A stretch of DNA of 64,000 nt from positions 72,838,101 to 72,902,100 of the forward strand of contig CM063106.1 of assembly GCA_031841125.1 (NCBI GenBank). The letters are read 5' to 3'. This stretch comes from Acanthococcus lagerstroemiae (taxonomy: Eukaryota; Arthropoda; Insecta; Hemiptera; Eriococcidae). Below, one piece after another: positions 57,301-64,000 of the stretch. Within the stretch, counting starts at the first letter, position 1, and each line of letters starts with the position of its first letter. The notes beneath the pieces are model-generated. The model saw only the letters and a program-made list of their open reading frames with translations, ran no database searches and was not told the origin of the DNA. The position numbers were made by a program, and so were the translations under genes.

Positions 57301-60300
57301 ATTTTTGCGCGTAATCTTCAATTAAATCATTTTACTTATAAAATAAAAGTAACATAAGCGACAGGACCATCTCATAAAGTAAAAGAAATTTTTACTTTCT
57401 TTTTGGCTTCGCGGTTTCGCCATATCTGTAATATCAACGCTAAAAAGCAAGAGTTGCCTTTAGATTATCCTTGTGCCCCTTTAGTTCCCCTTGTTCTCCT
57501 GTAGTTACCCGGGTAACTGGTGGGATACTACGCCGTTAGTTACGCTCTAGTTACCCGCGGCGGAAAAGTAACCCATTTGTTACCCTCGGTACCCTCAGAT
57601 TACCCTTGTTCCTCTTTAGTTACTCGGGAAACTGATGGAATTTTGCGCACCGGGTTCACGCACTGAGGTGTAAAACTCAAATGTCTTTTTCTACCACTTA
57701 CGTTAAAAATATAAAATTTTTCAAATAATAAAATTTATACTTATACATAGAATCCGGATAAAAACAGTTTTTTTTGTTTTTTTTGTTTTGTAAAAATGAC
57801 CTTCAATACAGTTGAAATGTTTTTTGTTAACACACAGTAAGATCCACGTAAATTTTTCACTAACTTGAAATCTATTGGCGTTCAGCACCGCATTCACAGG
57901 CAAAAACGCAGTGTTACCACCATAATAATGTTCGAGGGTATCGAAAAGTAACTTTTTAGCGTAATCACGATTCGATGAGTTTAGGGGAAGTGGTCACAAT
58001 CGCGATGGGCCTTATTACCCCACAGGGTCTTATTCGTACCCTTCACGTTATTCATAAACGTTGAAAACTTATTGTAGCCTACTTGTATTGGTATACAGGG
58101 GTGAACTGATGAGGGGAAAGGGCGGTACTCTTGCAAACGGCTTCCTTAGTTGGTATCTTTAGTAAAATTGACTCTTTGTTTGTAAAATCGGATCGGCATT
58201 TATACAGTCTTCAGTAGGTAGAGTTAACAGTTTTATTTATTTTTGTTTGTCGATTTTACCCCCCCCCCTCCTTCCTGAGGAAATTAGTTCGGTGCATCCT
58301 TGTTCTTACAATTCACTTATCAGTTATTAGTATAAATGTACCATAACTTATGAATACGGGTTGTCGTTTTGGTGCCTTACTTTTATTCCTTTCTTTTTCG
58401 TTGAATAAACTTGAGGATAAGAAATCCGTGTAACTTACTTACTCTTAGCCGAAAATGCGCTCGCCAAGTTGGGCTTTTATTTCTTGTTGGGCTTATCGTC
58501 CTCTTATTTTGTTACAGTTAACGAAAATGAAGGTTATTGGACCGCTAAGCGATACCTCCATTTCGCCAAGGGAGAATGAACTCAAAGCCTTGTCCACGTT
58601 CTTCAGTAAAGCCTGTATTGTTGGAAAGTGGGCTCCTGATGAAACTACAAATCAGAGATTGAGTAAGTTCATCAAAATGCGTTCTATTTACAATAATTGT
58701 TCAGTTTATGGTATTCCTTTTGCTTTTATTCATGATAGAAATGTATGACTCGATGAGTAAAGAATGTTCTTAAATATCCCAATGAGAAATGAATATTACT
58801 TACCTAAGTAGATATTTATGATTTCACTTGTGTACTATAAGCTTGGATTATCATTTTCTGCTTATATAGAAAGTCAGTATTCCAACCTCTGCGCTTTATG
58901 TGAACATCCCGACATCTGTGATTATCCAGACGAGAATTCCGGCTATGAGGGTGCGCTCAATTGTCTTACCAAAGGGGGTGGTGACATAGCGTGGACGAAG
59001 ACTATGTACGTGGATAAATATTTTGGGGTACGTTTGTTATATTAACTTTTATATGGACAGAAATCAAGTACGTAGACTGAGTGTACCAGAATCTAGCGAA
59101 ATAAGTACCAGTCCGATGAATGAATTTAGTAAAAGTAACAGTAAGAAGCAAAAGTACTCTTATTGATTGGTTTCAGTTGAAAGGAGAAAAATCCAACAAT
59201 CCGGAAAATTACGCATATTTGTGCCCGGATGGTATGAAAGTACCTCTAGGTCAAAGTCCGTGTACTTGGGCTGCTCGTCCGTGGACAGGGTATATTGCCG
59301 CTACAAATCTGAAGTTGGTTGTTTTTTTCTCTTTTTAGTTGTTCACATATTTACCTACCTTACACCTAATTTTGTGAAATATCTTGATTACAGTGATACT
59401 GATATCCTACGAGATGAAATTTCAAGACTGAATAAACTTGGTGAAGCGTTGTCTGCCGAATGGTTCACCATTGTTTTGCAACTAAGCGATAAAACGGTCA
59501 CCGTTAACAATGCGAACTTGCTGCATCCTTATGAATATTTGTCAAAAGGTGAAAATGAATGTTTTGCTTCAGAATCATATGTATATTGTAGGATTGTTGA
59601 ATCCAAGCATATGTGAGACTTGTTACCTACCCAGAAAACATAGGCATTAAGAAGAGTTGACGAGGTGGTCATTTTTGGGAACTAGTTGAATTTCAGCAGC
59701 TCAGAATTAATCCATTTTGAACTTGGATTGAGTTATCATGACTTATTAACGCTCTACTTTGTGAAAGTTATTGGTATGACTTATTATTTGTTGATGATTA
59801 ACTGATTTAACTCTTCTCAGATCAACTTAACAACTCCTGAAGAGAGTAAGAGTCAGTTTATTTAAAGCTTGAAGATTGCCTATTAGAGGGCTCAGTGCCA
59901 GACATGGTCAAGTTCATTTCATTGAGCAACCTGTTAAATTTTGGTTGACATGTTCTGACACTGCGAGTAAATCGTTTTAACCACTTCTTGCGCCCAGCCC
60001 TCTTACGTGAGTTGAATCTATGAAAGGAAGTTGGCGAGTCTTCAACTCTTTTCTAAAAAGTATAATCTTATTTTCAAAGAACACGTTGTGTCTATGTGAA
60101 TATTCCTTTTGCCAAAGTGTTAGGTATAAGCCTATTTTTGGCAGGTCTGAGTTGGGTACTATTTATGTGGCACTCGATGGTAACGCTGGTTTCACTGGAT
60201 CTCTCTTCGAGACCATTAAAAATGCATTTTAAAATCAATCTGCGAACATTTCTGCAACAGGGTGTTCATGTCAGTTCACATAACCGTTAGAAACCTTGAA

Positions 60301-62505
60301 TTTTCAGCTAAATTCTACGACGTCATCGGACGCAACGTAGTGGCTCCCCGAAGAAGCGTACGTTGGTGTGTGACCACAGATACTGCTCTCAGCAAATGCA
60401 AACACCTGAAACAGGCTGCTTTTTCTCGCGACATAAGACCTGAATTTGATTGCGTCCGAGAATCCTCAGTGGAAAAGTGCTTGGAGGTAATACGAGACGG
60501 AGGAGCTGATATCATCACGGTCGATGCTGTGGATGCGCTGACAGCTGCAAAGTAAGTTTTTAGCACTCGAATTGATTATGCCTCTAGATATGCTTACTCG
60601 GTTTTGGTAACATTTAGGCCGTATTCCACGAAACGTGGCGCATACTGATGGAAAAGAGGTGCAAGATGACAGCTGTGGTAACCACACAGAAAAAAATTAC
60701 AGATCATGGAAAGTGGTTGAACATGTCACTTCTTACAAAATTGTTTTGGGAAATGTTGGTATCTTTTCTATTTACTGTAACGCCCCTGGGAGGGGGGGGG
60801 GGTATTAATTTAGTAATGAGGAATGTTTGTTATGTGGATTAAAGAATCTAGACTCAACAAATTGCTGTTCACGTGGATAGAAGAACCAGCTGGGTTATGG
60901 TCTTACGGTTATGAATACTTACATAGTGAAAAATGGTTTGGTTCCCCTATTGCATGGGCCTCAGTTTCAAATGTGGGGTAAATAGATGAAAAGAGGGAGG
61001 TGAATAAACCCCATAAACGACATAAACGATGTAACTCTGTGAAGTGGTAAAGTAGCTGAAGAAGATGATTATTATCTTCAGAAGGTCTGTGTTAAAAATA
61101 ATAATTCTTAATGGGGATATCTTGAACTCAGTTTTGAGCAGTTCTAATCCAGATACTTACAAGAAAATTGCAAATAACCTTTTTTATGGGAAATTTAACG
61201 TAAAATCTATTGCAAATAAAAAAAAAAACAGTAGCTTAAGAGGGCAAGTCTCACGGGAAATTGAAAAAAGGTGAAAATTTTCAGATATAATTTGTACTAA
61301 AATTGATTTTCATTTTTTCCCTGTGATCACCACAACTGCATGCCCTCTACTATTACCTACTCGTGCCATCTTTCTGTTTATCTCCAGTCGTGAGAAGAAA
61401 CAGAAATTTCAAAGATAGAAAACTTTTCAAAATTTGACCATAACTCAGCCTCTTTAAAAGTAAGAGTATGCAAACAGATCTACATATAATCGGGGTAGGT
61501 TGCCTACTTACCAGGTGAAAGGGGGTCATTGCCAAAGAGACACTGTATTTTACAGCTCCTCTGTAGTTGTCATGTTTGAAATAAATCAACTGGAAATACT
61601 GCCGTGGTATTCTCTATCGTAGGCGTACTATTTCTTGAAATTCAAACCAGTTTCCTTTACACGTTTCATTACTCGACGCATTTCAGTAAATACAATGGGA
61701 AAGTAATTGCCGCGGAAAAATATTACAAAAATACAACGGAATTATATGCAGTCGCCGTAGTAAGAAGTAAAACGCCGTATAAAACGATGAAAGACTTACG
61801 AGGCAAAAAATCGTGCCATTCACCGGACATGAAATCCGCAGGTATATGTGCGATTAAAGATTATAGTTCACAAAGCATGCTGAGTTGCTAGAATTTCACG
61901 AAATAACGTTAATATTTATTTGCACAGGTTGGGTTGCTCCTCTGTACAATTTATTGGAGAACGGACTTATCAAAAAAGAAAGTTGTGATTATTCGGAATC
62001 GTTTGCCGAGTTCTTTGCTGAAGGTAGCTGTGTTCCCACAGTGTCTGAAAACAGCTCAGGGTATGCCAAATTAACGAGCCTTTGTGGCAAGAAATCAAGC
62101 GAAGAATTTGAAGGTCTGATTTAAATTCTTACTTTCACGATTCTCAAAATGATTCTCGATGAATTGTAATACTTATGTCACGAGTAATATTTTTATGTTC
62201 AGAGTATAAAGGTCCGCTGAAGTGTTTAACTTCAGATCAAGGCGATGTTGCATTTATTAGTCACATTAACTTACTCAAGTCAATAGGTGAGTTACTCTCC
62301 AGAAAAATAAATAATGTCTGATTATTTCGTTTTCTAATCGTCAGGTTATGGACCACAGCATGAATATCTACTAAAATTTTGTGTAATAATTTCAGATGAA
62401 AATAAGACCAATGCGAATGATATCGAATTACTATGTCCGGATTATGGGCGTGCGCCGGCTAGCCAGTACACGCAGTGTCATCTCGGAAAAATTCCACCTA
62501 AATTT
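45316..62505 (+). CDS. Tsf2: Transferrin, two-lobed, Tsf2/melanotransferrin-like (3' end outside window)
   Basis: join(45316..45394, 45510..45612, 51432..51571, 56888..57021, 58518..58662, 58870..59027, 59177..59313, 59394..59548, 60308..60551, 61687..61841, 61928..62113, 62203..62286, 62396..62505), all in phase; more exons must follow. A signal peptide (MLRSIVFVFCILNLKLSQQG) precedes the N-lobe. N-lobe blocks: KICVPETAKNACFQMASEG, SCHTGIGRSVGYKIP, PRENELKALSTFF, SGYEGALNCL, PCTWAARPWTGYI. C-lobe blocks: RWCVTTDTALSKCK, SCHSPDMKSAGWVAPLYNLL, YKGPLKCLTSDQGDVAFISH, ELLCPDYGRAPASQYTQC. In Drosophila the Tsf2 orthologue is an iron-binding component of epithelial septate junctions. By recalled alignment the C-lobe keeps Asp, both Tyr and His ligands; the N-lobe has Glu for Asp and no His. 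The choice of Tsf2 over other insect transferrins rests on resemblance only. Confidence 0.88.
46682..46918 (-). repeat. GTTACCC-rich dispersed element, copy 3 (inverted)
   Basis: Minus-strand orientation: on the plus strand it runs from CCAATGCGCAAAATACC to TAACTGATTGCGCATCAGG, with GGGTAAC units throughout (ACAAGGGTAATCTGAGGGTA and similar). It lies in the large transferrin intron 2. Confidence 0.8.
48830..49150 (-). repeat. Minisatellite related to 44255-44892, inverted
   Basis: Three to four units containing TTTGCTTTGATACTTGGGAA then TTGAGTTGAGAAGTTGGGAA and AACCCAACAAGTCAAAAGG, the reverse complement of the units in the element at 44255. Flanking GTACGTCTCTG and GATAGGGGGTGGGG words suggest it is a second, diverged copy of the same transposon, interrupted on its right by the foldback element at 49162. 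Confidence 0.6.
49162..49324. mobile_element. Foldback MITE with ~70-bp arms
   Basis: The left arm GGTTAAGGCGGCTCTAAGGG then GAGGTATAACGAACAGCC, through AAAAGTAAACAAATGCGCG, pairs with an inverted right arm ending CCTCCCCTTAGAGTCGCCTT then ACCC. The arms match at all but a few positions, so it is relatively young. It shares the CCATTTTGATT word with the MITE at 17884. Confidence 0.8.
49847..51019 (+). mobile_element. 1.17-kb inverted-repeat element, copy 2
   Basis: Same element as 32724-33894, inverted relative to it, with almost the same length (1173 against 1171 bp) and only scattered differences. TTAG flanks both ends (49843-49846 and 51020-51023), a 4-bp target duplication. GTCCACGTTGAAGGAC-like motifs lie near 49873, 50016, 50217, 50251, 50273, 50429, 50622 and 50825. 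It lies in transferrin intron 2. It has no transposase, so it must be mobilised in trans. Confidence 0.85.
52703..52936. mobile_element. hAT MITE with perfect 8-bp target duplication
   Basis: The ends CAGGGCCTGATTTAGG and, inverted, CAGGGCCAGATTTAGG are followed further in by GCGGGCCC on the left and GGGCCCCC on the right. TACATAAG directly flanks both sides (52695-52702 and 52937-52944), the 8-bp duplication diagnostic of hAT transposons. An ATT microsatellite (about 52790-52820) lies inside. Confidence 0.9.
53035..53600. repeat. Tandem array of ~120-bp units, split by a SINE
   Basis: Units contain TTTTAATACTGGGTATACTT, GAGCGAAACCGTAACGCTTC, CCCGACACGAATTCAGTGG and GACATTTCCATGGAAATTTA. They begin near 53050, 53410 and 53537, the first being cut off by the SINE copy at 53193-53408. 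A trace of the unit (CAGTGATTGACATTTCCATG) reappears at 53723. Confidence 0.65.
53193..53408 (-). mobile_element. tRNA-derived SINE, copy 4
   Basis: Full-length minus-strand copy: the B-box complement GGGCTCGAACCC lies near 53342, and the tRNA-like head ends CTATCCACTGGGCCAACCAG then ACC. It is inserted in a unit of the 120-bp tandem array. Confidence 0.85.
53830..54495. repeat. Tandem array of ~147-bp units with alternating A/B types
   Basis: Five starts are visible at about 53838, 53986, 54120, 54268 and 54415. Odd units read CCTCTGTGGACGACACAAGA then TAGGTAACCTGTTAGGTGCT; even units read CTATGGACCATACAATATGA then GTTACATATTAGGTGCTGCC. All continue with a C-run, GAGATAGAGGTCCGG-like words and TTTGTGTAATTTGTGTATC. 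The alternation means the working unit is a dimer of about 285 bp. Confidence 0.75.
55096..55350. mobile_element. TGGACGCTGTT MITE, copy 2
   Basis: The ends TGGACGCTGTTAAGCGTAA and, inverted, TGGACGCTGTTAAGCGTAA are perfect over 19 bp. It is closely related to 22325-22577 in the same orientation. ACT flanks both sides, a possible 3-bp duplication. Confidence 0.85.
55800..56880. other. Transferrin intron 3, degenerate ACAAAATGACAAAAT stretch
   Basis: From about 56070 to 56460 words such as AAATGACGAAATGACAATTG, CTAAGCGACATGACAAAATG and CTGACAAAATG repeat loosely, another decayed low-complexity array. No exon was seen. Confidence 0.45.
57460..57655 (+). repeat. GTTACCC-rich dispersed element, copy 4
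   Basis: Contains the paired GTTACCCGGGTAACTGGTGG unit, CTCTAGTTACCCGCGGCGG and TTTTGCGCACCGGGTT at the right end. The left GATGCGCA end is missing, so this is a truncated copy. It lies in transferrin intron 4. Confidence 0.75.
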
Positions 62506-64000
62506 GTAATTATTTATTTTATTGTTATTTTCACAAATTATTGATAGCTGAACTTGAGGTACCGTATGCTGGGGCGATTCGAGAAGTTTTTCGTTTCTTT
62601 TCTTCACGACTCGAGTTATACTGCACACGCATTGGTCTCTGGCTTTTTTAAAAGCTACAACACTCAGCTTTAATTTCATACATAGATCGGTGAGACAGTA
62701 GTAGTCACCGCCGCACTACTAACGCCCGTCGATTATTTTTAACCAAGTTTTATAATACTGGCCCTGAAGCGTAAAAAATAATTAGCCCGGTTTGGAGCTA
62801 TTTGGGAAGTGCATATAAAAGAAATATATTCAAAGCAACAAAAATTTACAAAAGTTCACAAAGAAAATGTAATTTGGAATGATAAAATTAATTGAGACAG
62901 CTTTATCATGAAATTTTCATTAGTGAACCATCAGTTTAGCGAGTGGAAGAAGCTTGTAAGAAAATAAAAATAAATGGTCGCCTAAGTATGTTTTAGGAGT
63001 ATCGACTTTTTGTATAATTTGTGAAGAAAAGAACAAACTGTAATCTAGTTTAGGATGAGAATACACAAGATTTTTATATTATGAAGTCTCATGTGGACGC
63101 ATGTACACGTGATACAATGTAAAGTTCTTGCCTCCTCGATGATTTGAAAGAGTTGATTTCTAATTGCGCACCATCAACTGTTCCTAAATCAATATTACTC
63201 GCTCAGAACATCCACAGAAAACAAAACAAACAGACCAAAAAATAAGCACCATTCTTCTTCGTAAACATGCGATCTACCTTTTATCATGGCTGCTCCAACT
63301 GAAAAATTCGCGTTTCCCAAATAGCCCCACGTGTGAGATGACATTGTAATACCTCGACACTGCCAAAAGATACCTTCAATCTCCAAAGCTGGTTTTCTAG
63401 CTACGGCTATTCTTCTTTTCACAACATTCAATATTAAATTACATCCCCGTATATATAAGAAACCGAGCACTTCCCGAACAGTTTGCCGAATTCTTTAAAA
63501 ACTACTGTTTACTTTCACACTCGCAATTGTCTACAAAATAAACGGGCTCGTCCTCGGTAAATACTGGCTATGTTCCAATGTTCCTCACAGTCCTCACCAC
63601 ACATCCCAAATCACAAAACCGGCTATTCTACACTTTTAGATCTTGAGTGCAGCCATCTGTGCGGAGAAACAACAACGTCTCGAATATCCCCTGGATTCCC
63701 AAATAGCCCCGGCATACGGTATAAAGTATATAGAAAGTTGAACTGGAATACAGGATTCTACCCGTTACTAGAGCTCTCCAAACTCGAAAATACCTACAAA
63801 ACGGCCAGAAAAGGAGCCCTGGGGCCGCAGCCATGGGTGACATGGGGCTGGCCCGTCCCCAATAATTAAACATTTGATGAAAGAGTTATTTTTATTTCGC
63901 TTCACGATTTTGAAATTTTAGTTTTCAGTTGGAAATTTCCCCATCCTAATTTGAAAATATCAAGAGTTGGTGAATTAAGCAACCAGTTGACAAAACTGGA
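62506..64000. other. Probable transferrin intron, no exon seen
   Basis: After the exon ending IPPKF the frame runs to a stop at 62542, well before the expected C-terminal portion of the C-lobe, so 62506 is taken as a donor. None of the missing C-lobe sequence could be found up to the window end. The word TTCCCAAATAGC(C/T)CC occurs three times, two of them (63314 and 63697) on the plus strand and one inverted near 62795, in otherwise unremarkable sequence. Confidence 0.5.

Noticed and set aside
60020..60290. Additional transferrin exon before the C-lobe (frames after GGCAG at about 60144)
   Set aside because: Exon 59394..59548 joins 60308..60551 exactly in phase and restores family sequence; the intervening frames resemble no transferrin segment.
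63570..63873. Open frames on both strands of 99 and 81 codons
   Set aside because: They overlap antisense, lack splice support and contain no missing transferrin C-lobe sequence.

Overview
This is a eukaryotic nuclear window, almost certainly arthropod and most likely insect. The genes are split by GT-AG introns. The introns and intergenic DNA are AT-rich and full of LINE fragments, tRNA-derived SINEs, short inverted-repeat transposons (MITEs) and degenerate tandem arrays. The exact order cannot be read from the sequence. No bacterial operon, CRISPR array, rRNA or functional tRNA was seen.

Layout: (1) 402-1795 (+): last four coding exons of kindlin/fermitin, with a long 3' UTR. (2) 4.2-6.4 kb: a 5'-truncated RTE-like LINE flanked by a target-site duplication of about 100 bp. 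(3) 8414-9626 (-): complete four-exon dUTPase. (4) 10960-21731 (-): an unrecognised secretory-pathway, single-pass membrane protein, with four coding exons in the simplest model. (5) 21906-25483 (+): a DUF547-like protein of 405 aa, divergent from gene 4 with only 174 bp between the start codons. (6) 26.2-27.3 kb (-): remains of an RNase H-bearing LINE. (7) 28862-42759 (+): the C-terminal ~1010 residues of spastizin/ZFYVE26, including its FYVE zinc finger, in 15 exons; no N-terminal half could be placed. (8) 45316 to beyond 62505 (+): a two-lobed transferrin resembling the insect Tsf2/melanotransferrin group, 13 coding exons seen, the last exons lying outside the window.

The non-coding DNA has much structure of its own. 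A 1.17-kb inverted-repeat element occurs twice; one copy sits inside another foldback element with a 4-bp target duplication, and the element carries eight spaced copies of a GTCCACGTTGAAGGAC-like motif. A satellite-like array in a ZFYVE26 intron switches orientation half-way and has a second block downstream. A GTTACCC-rich family has four copies and a tRNA-derived SINE family has four copies.

The host genes are not an obvious functional cluster: integrin activation (kindlin), nucleotide pool sanitation (dUTPase), endolysosomal trafficking (ZFYVE26), iron/epithelial biology (transferrin), and two poorly known proteins sharing a probable bidirectional promoter. Exon limits were derived by hand from splice signals, reading-phase agreement and recalled family similarity; no database search was run.
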